From NCBI RefSeq assembly GCF_006715165.1, contig NZ_VFMS01000001.1:2108001-2172000 (forward strand): a DNA stretch of 64,000 bases, in the 5' to 3' direction. Shown here one piece after another: positions 23,380-32,131 of this stretch. Origin of the DNA: Arthrobacter sp. SLBN-122. GTDB lineage: Bacteria; Actinomycetota; Actinomycetes; Actinomycetales; Micrococcaceae. Position numbers and translations under genes: made by a program. Under the pieces are notes generated by a model that was not told where the DNA came from, did no database searches, and saw only the letters and a list, made by a program, of their open reading frames with translations. Numbering within the stretch: the stretch's first letter is position 1; each line of letters starts with the position of its first letter.

Positions 23380-23901
23380 CTACTCCTTATCCGAGGTGGG
23401 CGGGACAATCCTTCCCGTGGCCCGCTTGTTCAGTCGAAGCGGTACGAACACCAGCATGACCACCATGACGCCCAGCAGCGCTGCGCCGGCGGTGACTCCG
23501 GCGGAGCGCCCGACGGCAACATCGAACACCAGGGCGGCCGTTCCGGCGCTCAGCAGGGCAATGCCGCCAAGGGCGATCTTGGTGATGGTGTCGGCGCTGG
23601 AGACCAGTGTTTCCTTGAGCCGTTTGCGGAAGAGCCGGCGGTGCACGCTGACCGGGAGGAGGATAAAGGCGGTGGTCAGGGCGGCGATGACAACGTTGAC
23701 GAGGTAGAGGCCAACCTCCCAGTCGTCCAGCTTTTCGAACCGCTGCTGGAATGGCAGCGTCAGCAGGAAGCCGGCCAGGATCTGTACCCCGGTCTGGAGC
23801 ACACGCAACTCCTGCAGGAGTTCGGCCCAGTTGCGGTCAAGCTGCTCCTCGCGGGTCTCATTGCGTCCCGTCCGGCCCGTGTAGTCCTCAACTTCGGACA
23901 T
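23380..23901 (-). CDS. DUF6328 membrane protein
   Basis: A 173-residue protein. After a polar N-terminus comes the family signature ELLQELRVLQTGVQILAGFL, then LLTLPFQQRF and four hydrophobic helices ending near residue 158. DUF6328 proteins are small actinobacterial membrane proteins of unknown role, often near stress genes. ATG 23901 follows AAGGAG. It is the first gene of a minus-strand run with DUF6766 and is divergent from the SDR gene at 24122; a TAAG-N4-CTTA-like site lies between. Confidence 0.8.
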   Translation of the reverse strand: MSEVEDYTGRTGRNETREEQLDRNWAELLQELRVLQTGVQILAGFLLTLPFQQRFEKLDDWEVGLYLVNVVIAALTTAFILLPVSVHRRLFRKRLKETLVSSADTITKIALGGIALLSAGTAALVFDVAVGRSAGVTAGAALLGVMVVMLVFVPLRLNKRATGRIVPPTSDKE

Positions 23902-23997
23902 CGGCTCTCCTTCCTCTCCGGCCGCGGCCCCGGCCTTCTTTCTATTCCTCCCCTACCCAGAAACAAGGCTGGCCGTTGCGTGAGCTACAACATTTGA

Positions 23998-24009
23998 TAA
24001 GTTTACTGA
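23998..24009. promoter_or_regulatory. TAAG-N4-CTTA-like site between divergent stress-type genes
   Basis: TAAGTTTACTGA matches the TAAG-N4-CTTA pattern with one mismatch. It is placed in the 220-bp divergent intergenic region, 96 bp from one start and 112 bp from the other, within the only A/T-rich part of that region. Confidence 0.35.
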
Positions 24010-24121
24010 TTATTACCGCTGAGCGGTGGACTTGGTCCTCCGCCCGGGATAGCTTCGAAGGGCCGGAGCACGGCAGTGCTCTTCCCACCGACACAGGTCA
24101 ACCGACACAGGCAGGCGGACT

Positions 24122-25021
24122 ATGAGCGAGACGGACAAGCAGACAGACCAGCCGAAGGATCCGCGCGACGGCTACCACTCGGGCCCCTTCCCTGAACAGG
24201 AACAAAAACAGCCCGGACTGACTGCGCCCATGCACCCCAAGCCCGACCACGGGGAGCAGAGCTACGAGGGGCACGCCAAACTCGAAGGCAAGGCGGCGCT
24301 CATCACCGGCGGGGACTCCGGCATCGGCAAGGCAGCCGCCATCGCGTTCGCCCGTGAGGGGGCCGACGTCGCCATCTCCTACCTGCCCGAGGAAGAAGAC
24401 GACGCGCAGGACACCGCGGAGTGGCTCCGGAAAGCCGGGCGCCGCGTGCTGCTGTTTCCCGGCGATGGCCGCGAGGAGGAGTTCAGCACCCGCATCGTGG
24501 AGGAAACGGTCTCCGAATTCGGCCGCCTCGATGTGCTGGTCCTGAACGCCGCGTACCAGAAGAACCGCGAGAGCCTGGAGACCCTTCCCACCGAGGAGTT
24601 TGACCGCGTCTTCAAGACCAACCTCTACTCGCTGCTGTGGTCCGCGCGGGCGGCCGTGCCGCACCTGAAGGCCGGGGCCTCGATCATCACCACCGCCTCC
24701 ATCCAGGCTTTCAACCCGTCACCGGGGCTGATCGACTACGCCATGACCAAAGCGGCGCAGGTGGCGTTCACCAAGGCGCTGGCCCAGGAACTGGGCCCCA
24801 AGGGGATCCGCGTCAACGCCGTGGCTCCGGGCCCCATCTGGACACCGCTGATCCCGGCCACCGAGTGGCCGGACAAGCTCCCCTCCTTCGGGCAGGACAC
24901 CCCGCTGGAACGCGCGGGGCAGCCGGCCGAACTCGCCGCGGCGTATGTACTGCTCGCCTCGGAGGACGGTTCCTACATTTCCGGCGCAGTCCTGCCCGTC
25001 ACGGGCGGCAAGGGGCTTTAA
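24122..25021 (+). CDS. SDR oxidoreductase of the general stress protein 39 type
   Basis: A 299-residue SDR with a ~50-residue polar N-terminal extension that is typical of the YdaD/YhxD group. The cofactor site is LITGGDSGIGKAAA, then NAAYQ in place of NNAG, catalytic Ser in ITTASIQAF and Y-x-x-x-K in IDYAMTKAA. The C-terminus SYISGAVLPVTGG is conserved. Homologues in Bacillus are stress-induced. No ribosome-binding site is obvious before ATG 24122. An acidic small protein gene follows by 48 bp. Confidence 0.88.
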   Translation: MSETDKQTDQPKDPRDGYHSGPFPEQEQKQPGLTAPMHPKPDHGEQSYEGHAKLEGKAALITGGDSGIGKAAAIAFAREGADVAISYLPEEEDDAQDTAEWLRKAGRRVLLFPGDGREEEFSTRIVEETVSEFGRLDVLVLNAAYQKNRESLETLPTEEFDRVFKTNLYSLLWSARAAVPHLKAGASIITTASIQAFNPSPGLIDYAMTKAAQVAFTKALAQELGPKGIRVNAVAPGPIWTPLIPATEWPDKLPSFGQDTPLERAGQPAELAAAYVLLASEDGSYISGAVLPVTGGKGL

Positions 25022-25069
25022 CCAGGATCACCAGACCAGCAATATCGGCAATGAACAACAGGAGGAAGC

Positions 25070-25435
25070 ATGACGCAGGAAAACCAGCAGGCTGAACCCG
25101 AGACGGCTCCGGGCGGCTACGGCACCCCTACCGCCGAGCAGGAGGCCGCCGGGACGCAGGGCGGCCAGGGCCAGCAGTCCGGTGGCGGTGCATCCTCGGG
25201 CGGCGCGGACACCAACGAACCGCAGTCCGGTACGGGCCAGGAGCCCGTCCCGCACGACATGGATCTTCCGTCCAGCGCGGCGGAAATCGATGAGTCCAAT
25301 GACGATTCCCAGGGGTCGGCGCCGGTGTCCTCGGAGTCCGGGCAGGAAGCCACCGGCATTCCGGACGGCAGCGGAAACGACCTTCCCAAGGAGGAGTCGC
25401 CCAACGACAACGATGAAAGCTTCGACGCCGGATAA
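25070..25435 (+). CDS. Acidic disordered small protein (121 aa)
   Basis: A hydrophilic 121-residue protein with no cysteine or tryptophan, rich in Gly, Gln, Glu, Asp and Ser. It looks fully disordered, with a Gln-rich first half and an acidic second half ending NDNDESFDAG. ATG 25070 follows ACAGGAGGAAGC, a strong site. It is probably co-transcribed with the preceding SDR gene and ends before a perfect terminator hairpin. Proteins of this kind are common near desiccation and stress genes; function not assignable. Confidence 0.65.
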   Translation: MTQENQQAEPETAPGGYGTPTAEQEAAGTQGGQGQQSGGGASSGGADTNEPQSGTGQEPVPHDMDLPSSAAEIDESNDDSQGSAPVSSESGQEATGIPDGSGNDLPKEESPNDNDESFDAG

Positions 25436-25454
25436 AGCGTTCTGATCCATCCAA

Positions 25455-25500
25455 GCCCCCGTTTCTGCTGCCCCTGATGGCAGCAGAAACGGGGGCCTTT
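25455..25500 (+). terminator. Rho-independent terminator
   Basis: Perfect 18-bp arms (GCCCCCGTTTCTGCTGCC at 25455-25472 and its complement at 25479-25496) with a six-base loop are followed by CTTT. It closes the SDR/acidic protein transcript 20 bp after the stop. Confidence 0.85.
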
Positions 25501-25665
25501 GCGTTCAGCAGGCTCCACCACATCGCCCCCTGGCGGCGGGGCAGCACCCGCGAATACATCCCGTCCGGCTGGGTACGGAACATGCAGAACCCATGTCGCC
25601 GGCAGGCAGCAGCGAGCAGTCTGTGCATCCGCCGGCGCCAAAAATCAACGCCGGGAAGGTGGAAT

Positions 25666-26535
25666 GTGGCCAGGAGATCTTCTGAACAGTGGGCGCGGCC
25701 GCAGGACCGGCCGGACAACGTGGTGGTGGACGTCCTGATCCCCACCTGCAACAGGCCGGCCGAGCTCGCCGTCACCCTTGCGGGACTGGCCGGACAGACT
25801 GAGCCCGCGTTCGCCGTCGTCATCAGCGACCAGTCAGCGGGGCAGCCCGCCTTTGACCATCCCGCTGCCGCTGCAATGGTGCGCGTGCTGGAGGCGCAGG
25901 GCCGGCCCGTCACGCTGCTGCGGCACCTGCCGCGGCGCGGACTGGCCGAACACCGCCAGTTCCTGCTGGACCAGGCCAGGGCGGCCCAGTGCCTCTTCCT
26001 TGACGACGACGTCTGGCTGGAGCCGGGTGCCCTGGAGCGGCTGAGCACGGCGCTGGGTGAGCTTCAATGCGGTTTTGTGGGAATGGCGCCGCAGGGACTG
26101 TCCTTCCTGGACGACCGCAGGCCGGAACAGACGGCCGCCTTCCAGGCCTGGGACGGCCCCGTGACTCCGGAGCGGATCCGGCCGGGCGCGCCGGGCTTTG
26201 AGCGCTGGCCGCTGCACAGCGCTGCCAATCTCAGCCACCTCAGTGCCGAACTGTCGCTGCAGCCCGGCCAGTGGGTGCCGTACCACGTGGCGTGGCTGGG
26301 TGGCTGCGTGCTGTACCGCAGGGATGCATTGAACGACGCCGGAGGGTTCCGTTTCTGGACCAGCCTCCCCGCCGATCACGCGGGCGAGGATGTCGTGGCC
26401 CAGTGGCAGGTCATGGAACGGCACGGCGGGGCGGGCATCCTCCCCTCCGGAGCGGTCCACCTTGAGTCACCCACCACCGTGACGGACCGGCGGGTGGAGG
26501 CGTACGACGTCGTCCTGAAAGAGGATGCTGTCTGA
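25666..26535 (+). CDS. Family 2 glycosyltransferase-like protein
   Basis: A 289-residue GT-A fold protein. It opens with VVDVLIPTCNRPAELAVTL (nucleotide-binding strand) and QTEPAFAVVISDQS. The metal-binding D-x-D region is CLFLDDDVWLEP, and the acceptor region includes WLGGCVLYRRDAL and DHAGEDVVAQWQ (ED pair). I place the start at GTG 25666 after GGAAGGTGG; the open frame reaches back through the terminator hairpin, which is implausible. The sugar donor and acceptor are unknown. It stands alone and converges on the 26562 gene. Confidence 0.78.
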   Translation: MARRSSEQWARPQDRPDNVVVDVLIPTCNRPAELAVTLAGLAGQTEPAFAVVISDQSAGQPAFDHPAAAAMVRVLEAQGRPVTLLRHLPRRGLAEHRQFLLDQARAAQCLFLDDDVWLEPGALERLSTALGELQCGFVGMAPQGLSFLDDRRPEQTAAFQAWDGPVTPERIRPGAPGFERWPLHSAANLSHLSAELSLQPGQWVPYHVAWLGGCVLYRRDALNDAGGFRFWTSLPADHAGEDVVAQWQVMERHGGAGILPSGAVHLESPTTVTDRRVEAYDVVLKEDAV

Positions 26536-26561
26536 TCAGCTCCTAACCCTGCCGGTTCCCC

Positions 26562-27563
26562 CTAGTCCCCGCTGCTGAAGGCGGCGTCGAAGCTGGTTTG
26601 TGAAGCGGGGAAGTCGTACTTTTTGAGGTTGGCGAGGGCCTCGGGGGCGCCGTGGAGGCGGTCCATGCCTGCGTCTTCCCACTCCACGGAGATGGGGCCG
26701 TTGTAGCCGATGGCGGCGAGGGCGCGGAAGGAGGCTTCCCAGGGGACGTCGCCGCGGCCTGCGGAGACGAAGTCCCAGCCGCGGCGGGGGTCGCCCCAGG
26801 CCAGGTGGGAGCCCAGGACGGTGTTCCGGCCGGTCTGCCGGACCTTGGTGTCTTTGCAGTCCACGTGGTAGATCCGGTCCTTGAAGTCCCAGATGAAGGA
26901 GACGGGATCGATGCCCTGCCACATCATGTGTGAGGGGTCCCAGTTCAGGCCGAAGGCTTCGCGGTGGCCGATCGCTTCGAGGGTGCGGACGGTGGTCCAG
27001 TAGTCGTAGGCGATCTCGGAGGGGTGGACTTCGTGGGCAAAGCGGACGCCGCATTCGTCGAAGACGTCCAGGATGGGGTTCCAGCGGTCGGCGAAGTCCT
27101 GGTAGCCGGCGTCAATGACCTTCTCCGGGACGGGCGGGAACATGGCCACGTACTGCCAGATGGAGGAGCCGGTGAATCCGACGACGGTGTCCACGCCCAG
27201 TGCCTTGGCGAGGCAGGCGGTGTGTTTCATTTCCTCGGCGGCGCGTTGGCGCACGCTTTCCGGGTCGCCGTCGCCCCACACCTTTGAACCGACGATGGCC
27301 TGGTGGCGGAAGTCGATGGGGTCATCGCAGACGGCCTGGCCCTTGAGGTGGTTGGAAATGGCCCAGACCCTGAGGTTGTACTTGTCCAGGATCTCGAGTT
27401 TGGACTCGACGTAGCCGGGCTCGTCCCAGCGCCAGGCGTCCAGGTGGTCGCCGGAGACCGCGATCTCCAGGCCGTCATAGCCCCAGCCGGAGGCCAGGCG
27501 GGCGACTTCTTCGAAGGGCAGATCGGCCCACTGGCCGGTGAACAGGGTGAACGGGCGGGGCAT
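26562..27563 (-). CDS. TIM-barrel sugar isomerase/epimerase-like protein (333 aa)
   Basis: A xylose-isomerase-like TIM barrel of the AP-endonuclease-2 superfamily. Metal ligands are visible in order: RFAHEVHPSE (Glu), GLNWDPSHM (Asp and His), YHVDCKDTK (His and Asp), ISVEWEDAG (Glu). Such proteins isomerise, epimerise or eliminate on keto sugars, and several work with Gfo/Idh/MocA dehydrogenases on 3-keto-glycosides. It lies 25 bp after the oxidoreductase gene at 27589, the last gene of the carbohydrate operon. A second smaller TIM-barrel protein is encoded at the operon's start. Confidence 0.85.
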   Translation of the reverse strand: MPRPFTLFTGQWADLPFEEVARLASGWGYDGLEIAVSGDHLDAWRWDEPGYVESKLEILDKYNLRVWAISNHLKGQAVCDDPIDFRHQAIVGSKVWGDGDPESVRQRAAEEMKHTACLAKALGVDTVVGFTGSSIWQYVAMFPPVPEKVIDAGYQDFADRWNPILDVFDECGVRFAHEVHPSEIAYDYWTTVRTLEAIGHREAFGLNWDPSHMMWQGIDPVSFIWDFKDRIYHVDCKDTKVRQTGRNTVLGSHLAWGDPRRGWDFVSAGRGDVPWEASFRALAAIGYNGPISVEWEDAGMDRLHGAPEALANLKKYDFPASQTSFDAAFSSGD

Positions 27564-27588
27564 GCAGGGCTCCTTGAAGATAAGGGTG

Positions 27589-28773
27589 CTAGTGGCGGAC
27601 GACGGTGAGGGTGCTCTTGTTGGCGGCGGACTGCTCCACCGCGTCCAGGACGTACTGGACGTTCAGTCCTTCTTCGAACGACGGCGAGGGCTGGGTTCCG
27701 TCCTGAATGGCCAGCAGGAAGTCGCGGACCTGGTGGGTGAAGGTGTGTTCCCAGCCGATGATGTGGCCCTGCGGCCACCACGCCTCCAGGTAGGGGTGGT
27801 CGGGTTCGTTGACCAGGATCCTGCGGAAGCCCTGCTCACGAACAGGCGCGGTGGCGTCCAGGAAGCCGAGTTCGTTAAGGTTTTCCAAATCGAACAGGAT
27901 GCTGCCCTTGTCACCGTAGACCTCAATCTGGAGGGAGTTCTTCCTTCCGGTGGCCACCCGGGAGACCTCCACTGAGGCCACCGCCCCGGAGGTGAGGGAC
28001 AGCGTGGCCCAGGCGGCGTCGTCGACCGTTACGTCCTCCATGCCGTCCGCACCGGGGCGGCGCTCCACGAAGGTGTTGAGCCGGCCGCTGACCTCGGTGA
28101 CCTGGTCGCCCAAGAGGAAAAGCACCTGGTCGATGGCGTGGGAGGCGATGTCCCCCAGCGCCCCGGACCCGGCAGTCTCCTTCCGCAGCCGCCAGGTCAT
28201 GGGGGCCTGGGCGTCCGCGAGCCAGTCCTGGAGGTAGGCGGCGCGGACGTGCCGGACGGTGCCCAGCCGGCGCTCGGCGATCAGTTCCCTGGCCAGGGCC
28301 AGGGCCGGGACGCGCCGGTAGTTGAAGCCGATCATCGACTGCACCCCGTTGGCCCGGGCCTTGGCCGCGGCGGCGGTCATCAGCTCGGCTTCCGCCAGGG
28401 TGTTGGCCAACGGCTTTTCCACCAGGACGTGCTTGCCTGCCTCCAGCGCAGCGATGGCGATCTCGGCGTGCATCCAGCCCGGAGCGCAGATGTCCACGAT
28501 GTCGATGTCATCGCGGGTGATCACCGTGCGCCAGTCGGTGGCTGATTCGGCCCAGCCGTACTTTGCCGCGGCCTCTGCCACGGCACCGGCGTCCCGGCCC
28601 ACGAGGACCTTCTGTTCGAAGGCCGGGACGTCGAAGAAGCTGGCCACGTTCCGCCACGCGTTGGAGTGGGCCTTGCCCATGAAGGCGTAACCGATGGCGG
28701 CCACACCCAGCGGGCGGGAGGCGTTGGCATTGCGGCTGTCCTGAGACAGTGGTGACGTATGCGCCGTGTTCAT
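27589..28773 (-). CDS. Gfo/Idh/MocA sugar dehydrogenase, levoglucosan-dehydrogenase-like
   Basis: A 394-residue NAD(P)-dependent sugar oxidoreductase. The Rossmann motif is GVAAIGYAFMGKAHS, the catalytic lysine lies in VLVEKPLA, and the second active-site motif is GDIASHAIDQ (Asp and His). The AYLQDW segment and overall length resemble levoglucosan dehydrogenase of Pseudarthrobacter as I recall it. That enzyme oxidises C3 of the sugar. The protein has a ~20-residue polar N-terminal extension. It lies 72 bp after the permease gene and 25 bp before a TIM-barrel gene. Substrate assignment is by resemblance and context only. Confidence 0.82.
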   Translation of the reverse strand: MNTAHTSPLSQDSRNANASRPLGVAAIGYAFMGKAHSNAWRNVASFFDVPAFEQKVLVGRDAGAVAEAAAKYGWAESATDWRTVITRDDIDIVDICAPGWMHAEIAIAALEAGKHVLVEKPLANTLAEAELMTAAAAKARANGVQSMIGFNYRRVPALALARELIAERRLGTVRHVRAAYLQDWLADAQAPMTWRLRKETAGSGALGDIASHAIDQVLFLLGDQVTEVSGRLNTFVERRPGADGMEDVTVDDAAWATLSLTSGAVASVEVSRVATGRKNSLQIEVYGDKGSILFDLENLNELGFLDATAPVREQGFRRILVNEPDHPYLEAWWPQGHIIGWEHTFTHQVRDFLLAIQDGTQPSPSFEEGLNVQYVLDAVEQSAANKSTLTVVRH

Positions 28774-28845
28774 TGTGTTGCTCCTAGGAATAGCGTTTGC
28801 TTGCCGCGAACGGCGCTTGAGCGGCCTGGCTTTGGTTCGAAAGGT

Positions 28846-29685
28846 CTACTTGACAGCGCCGGCCGACAGCCCGGCGACCAGGTGCTTCTGGACCAGTATG
28901 AAGCCGATCAGCACGGGCAGGCTCACTACGACCGATGCGGCCATGAGTTGGTTCCAGAACACATCGGATTCACTTGCGTACGCCTTGAGGCCCAGTGACA
29001 GCGTCTTGGTCGCCTCATTGGTGAGGACGGAAGCGAACAGGACTTCGCCCCAGGCCGATATGAACGAGTAGACCGCCACAGCGATGATTCCAGGTTTGGC
29101 CACAGGGAGGATCACGCGGAACAGGGCCCCCATCCGGCCGGTGCCGTCGATCATCGAAGCCTCCTCAAGTTCCTTCGGAATTGAGGCAAAATATCCGCTG
29201 AGCATCCAGATCGCAAAGGGCAAAGTAAACGTCATATACGTGATGATCAGGCCTAGGTAGGAACCCTGCAGCTGAAGCCCGGTCATGTTCCGGATTTGGG
29301 TGAAGATCAGGTAAAGGGGCAGCAGGAACAGGATGCCGGGGAACATCTGCGTGGACAAGACGGTCAGGCTAAAGGCCCGCTTGCCCTTGAACTGCAGCCG
29401 TGCGACGGCGTAGGCGGCCAACACGGCCACGGTCACGGAGCATGCCGTTGCTGCGACCGTGATGATGAGGCTGTTCTGGAAATACTTGGACAACGGCACT
29501 GTGGTCCAGATGTCCAGGTAAGGGGACAGGGTGATTTCGCGGGGGATCCACTTGAACAGTCCGGAAACATCCTTCAGCGGCTTAAGTGACGTGGAAACAA
29601 CCACGTACAGGGGGACTGCCACCCAAAGCGAAAGTACGGTCAGTACCACGTTCCGCAGTATGCGAAAGTTGCGGGTCTCAATCAT
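28846..29685 (-). CDS. Carbohydrate ABC transporter permease, MalG type
   Basis: A 279-residue inner-membrane permease with six helices. The EAA loop is EEASMIDGTGRMGALFRVILP (about residues 177-197), which docks on the ATPase. An initial FRILRNVVLTVLSLWVAVPLYVVV helix is typical of MalG proteins. It overlaps the MalF-type gene by eight bases. The operon has the binding protein and both permeases but no ATPase gene; actinobacterial sugar importers often share one MsiK-type ATPase encoded elsewhere. Local G+C looks lower than in the flanking genes. Confidence 0.9.
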   Translation of the reverse strand: MIETRNFRILRNVVLTVLSLWVAVPLYVVVSTSLKPLKDVSGLFKWIPREITLSPYLDIWTTVPLSKYFQNSLIITVAATACSVTVAVLAAYAVARLQFKGKRAFSLTVLSTQMFPGILFLLPLYLIFTQIRNMTGLQLQGSYLGLIITYMTFTLPFAIWMLSGYFASIPKELEEASMIDGTGRMGALFRVILPVAKPGIIAVAVYSFISAWGEVLFASVLTNEATKTLSLGLKAYASESDVFWNQLMAASVVVSLPVLIGFILVQKHLVAGLSAGAVK

Positions 29686-30691
29686 TGTCGGCCCCCTTGG
29701 GCAGCACCATGCGGATGTAGAAGACGGATGCGATGAAGAGGGCGATCAGCAGCAGGACACTCATTGCTCCGCCCAAGCCGAAGTTCCAACTGCCGAAGGA
29801 GTTCTGATAGATCAACGGCGATATCAGTGTGGCTTCTTTCGGAGACGAAGCACCGAACAGAACGAACGGAATATTGAATTGGTTGAACGTCCAAAGCGAC
29901 ATCACCATGAGGAGTACACCATTAGCCGGGCGGACCATGGGCAATGTGATAGTCCGGAACTGCTGCCAGAGCGAGGCGCCGTCGATCGCTGCTGCCTCGT
30001 AGACATCGTGGGGAACGTTCTGGAGGGCCGCCATCAGCATGAGGAACGCGAACGGCCAGAGTTGCCAGACATTCACCACGATCATGGCGCCGAAAGAGTT
30101 CTGGCCAAGCAGCCAAAAGGGCCTTTCATCGCCGACGAGACGGAACGTATCCACGAGGATCTGGTTCACTGCGCCGTCGCGCTGGTTGAACATGAAGGCC
30201 CAGGCAATGGTTCCAACATAGGCCGGGAGTGCATAGGGAACCAGGAAGAACGTCCGGAGGAGCGCGCGCCCTTTGAAGTTGGAGGAAAGGAAAACTGCTC
30301 CCGCCATTCCCAGCACCCAGGAGAAGCCGACAACCATGATGGTATAGAAGAGCGTACGGCCCACGGTGCTGAAGAAGGCCTGTCCTATGGTGCTCTCCGG
30401 GTTGAGGCCGTTGATGAAATTCTGCAGGCCCACGAACGGCGCGTTCAGCCAGTTCGTCAGGTTGAGCTGGGTCAGGGAGATAAAGGCGATCCAGATTCCC
30501 AGCAGCATGGGGCCGATATGGATCAACAGTTCAAGGATGGCTGCCGGGGCGATCAGGCCATAGGGAAGGAATGAGCGGCGCCGCTTGCGGACGGGTAGGG
30601 CGGTGCTGGCCTTGGGCCGGCCGGGTTCAGGATCAAAGGCAGGGGTGCTGCCGGCAGCGGCTGGGCCGCCGTCCAATGCTGAATGGGACAT
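29678..30691 (-). CDS. Carbohydrate ABC transporter permease, MalF type
   Basis: A 337-residue permease with a ~40-residue cytoplasmic tail and six or more helices. The coupling loop is YEAAAIDGASLWQQFRTITLP (about residues 234-254). It pairs with the MalG-type protein encoded next to it, with overlapping reading frames. ATG 30691 has AAAGGAG seven bases upstream. A stem-loop separates it from the binding protein gene. Confidence 0.9.
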   Translation of the reverse strand: MSHSALDGGPAAAGSTPAFDPEPGRPKASTALPVRKRRRSFLPYGLIAPAAILELLIHIGPMLLGIWIAFISLTQLNLTNWLNAPFVGLQNFINGLNPESTIGQAFFSTVGRTLFYTIMVVGFSWVLGMAGAVFLSSNFKGRALLRTFFLVPYALPAYVGTIAWAFMFNQRDGAVNQILVDTFRLVGDERPFWLLGQNSFGAMIVVNVWQLWPFAFLMLMAALQNVPHDVYEAAAIDGASLWQQFRTITLPMVRPANGVLLMVMSLWTFNQFNIPFVLFGASSPKEATLISPLIYQNSFGSWNFGLGGAMSVLLLIALFIASVFYIRMVLPKGADND

Positions 30692-30712
30692 GGGAAACTC
30701 CTTTGCCGGAGC

Positions 30713-30740
30713 AGGGGCGCCGCAGCGAGGCGGCGCCCCT
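30713..30740 (-). terminator. Intercistronic stem-loop after the binding-protein gene
   Basis: Arms AGGGGCGCCGC (30713-30723) and GCGGCGCCCCT (30730-30740) form a perfect 11-bp stem 15 bp after the binding-protein stop. As in malE-malF type operons it may act as a partial terminator or RNA stabiliser that raises binding protein above the permeases. Confidence 0.6.
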
Positions 30741-30755
30741 ACTCAGTTGGCCTGG

Positions 30756-32081
30756 TTACTGGGCCGCGGCCATCTGGTTGTTGGCATCCTTGAGAGCTGC
30801 CTTGATGTCGTTTTCGGTAACTGTTCCAGTGGCTGCCTTCGCAAAGAGGTTCTTGATGGCGGTTCCGGTGAGGGTCTCCATCTGCCCCTCTTTCGCGATC
30901 AGTGGCATCGGCAGGGAGTGGTTGGACAGTGCATCGTTCTTCGCCTTGACTTCCTCAGTTTGGAACGCTGCATCCTTGGATGCGGCCGTGACCACCGGCA
31001 GGGAAGAGTAGGCTTTGTTGAGGGCCACTTGTTCTTCATCGCTGGTCAGGAATGCCGCAAGCTTGATGGCATTCGCCTTGTTGTCGCTGTTTTTGAAAAC
31101 ACTGAGGTTGATGCCGGCAACGTGGCTCTGGGTGCCCCTGCCCCCTGTGGCGTCGGCAGTCATCATGGGGATTGGAGCAACGCCCCAGTCCTTGAAGTCG
31201 CGGGCGGCGAAGTTCTTCAGCGGGCTTTGGTCGAACATCATGGCGGCCTTGCCGTTGATGAGGTTGTCCACCTTCTGTGCACCCTGGCTGATTTCAGCGT
31301 CTGACGGCGACATGACCTTGTCAACGGCCATTAGGTCCACGAATTGCTTGACGCCGGCAACCTGGGGATCGCTGTCGAAGGTTGGCTTGCCATCCTTGTC
31401 GAACAGGCTTCCACCGTTTTGGAGGCCCCTCACGAAAGCCTGGTGGGAGTTGGCGGAGACGGATGCCCCGGCCGCCGTGAAGCCCCACTGGTCAGGTTTG
31501 CCATCACCGTTGGTGTCCTTGGTGAGCTTCTTGGCGTCGGCAACGAACTCGTCCCAAGTTGTCGGCGCCTTCTCTATGCCGGCTTCCTTGAACATTTTGG
31601 TGTTGTAGTACATGTTGTAGGCCAGGCCGTAAAGAGGCACTGAGGTTGGAGTCTTGCCTTCCGCGCCGCCCGTGGACCAGCTGGTCTTCAGGAAGCGGTC
31701 CTTTCCGCCAATCGCGTTGAGCAATTCACCTTCTACTGGCTCGAAAGCACCGGTCTCTTGCAGGGTCACTGCCCAAGTGTTGCCAATGTTCAGTACATCG
31801 GGGCCGTCGCCGCTGGTGACCGCCGTGAGGATGCGGTTGTAGAGGTCGGTCCAGCTGATCACTTCCAGCTGCACCTTCACGCCGGTCTTTTCCGTGAAGC
31901 GGTCCAAGGAGGGTTTCAGTTTGGTTGCCGTGTCATCCAGGCTGTTGCCCTGATCCGAGGCCCAGTAGGTGATGGTGTCGCTGGAAGCCTGGGAGCTTCC
32001 GCCGCCTCCACAGCCGCTGAGCCCCAGGGCCAGGGCAACAGTGGCGGCGACCGCCGATATGACTTTCAGGGGGTTTTTCAT
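30756..32081 (-). CDS. Carbohydrate ABC transporter substrate-binding lipoprotein
   Basis: A 441-residue family 1 extracellular solute-binding protein. A signal peptide ends in the lipobox LGLSGC (Cys24), so it is lipid-anchored outside the membrane. The mature part has TITYWASDQGN, EVISWTDLYNRIL, GPDVLNIGNTWA and PTTWDEFVADAKKL, all typical of MalE-like proteins. A DTNGDGKPDQWGF loop resembles calcium-binding loops of this family. ATG 32081 begins the protein. It is the third gene of the operon divergent from the ROK regulator. The sugar is unknown. Confidence 0.92.
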   Translation of the reverse strand: MKNPLKVISAVAATVALALGLSGCGGGGSSQASSDTITYWASDQGNSLDDTATKLKPSLDRFTEKTGVKVQLEVISWTDLYNRILTAVTSGDGPDVLNIGNTWAVTLQETGAFEPVEGELLNAIGGKDRFLKTSWSTGGAEGKTPTSVPLYGLAYNMYYNTKMFKEAGIEKAPTTWDEFVADAKKLTKDTNGDGKPDQWGFTAAGASVSANSHQAFVRGLQNGGSLFDKDGKPTFDSDPQVAGVKQFVDLMAVDKVMSPSDAEISQGAQKVDNLINGKAAMMFDQSPLKNFAARDFKDWGVAPIPMMTADATGGRGTQSHVAGINLSVFKNSDNKANAIKLAAFLTSDEEQVALNKAYSSLPVVTAASKDAAFQTEEVKAKNDALSNHSLPMPLIAKEGQMETLTGTAIKNLFAKAATGTVTENDIKAALKDANNQMAAAQ

Positions 32082-32131
32082 GATTGCTCCGGTTTTCTCG
32101 TCGTCGAGCTGGGGCTGGTGTTGGCCTGAAA

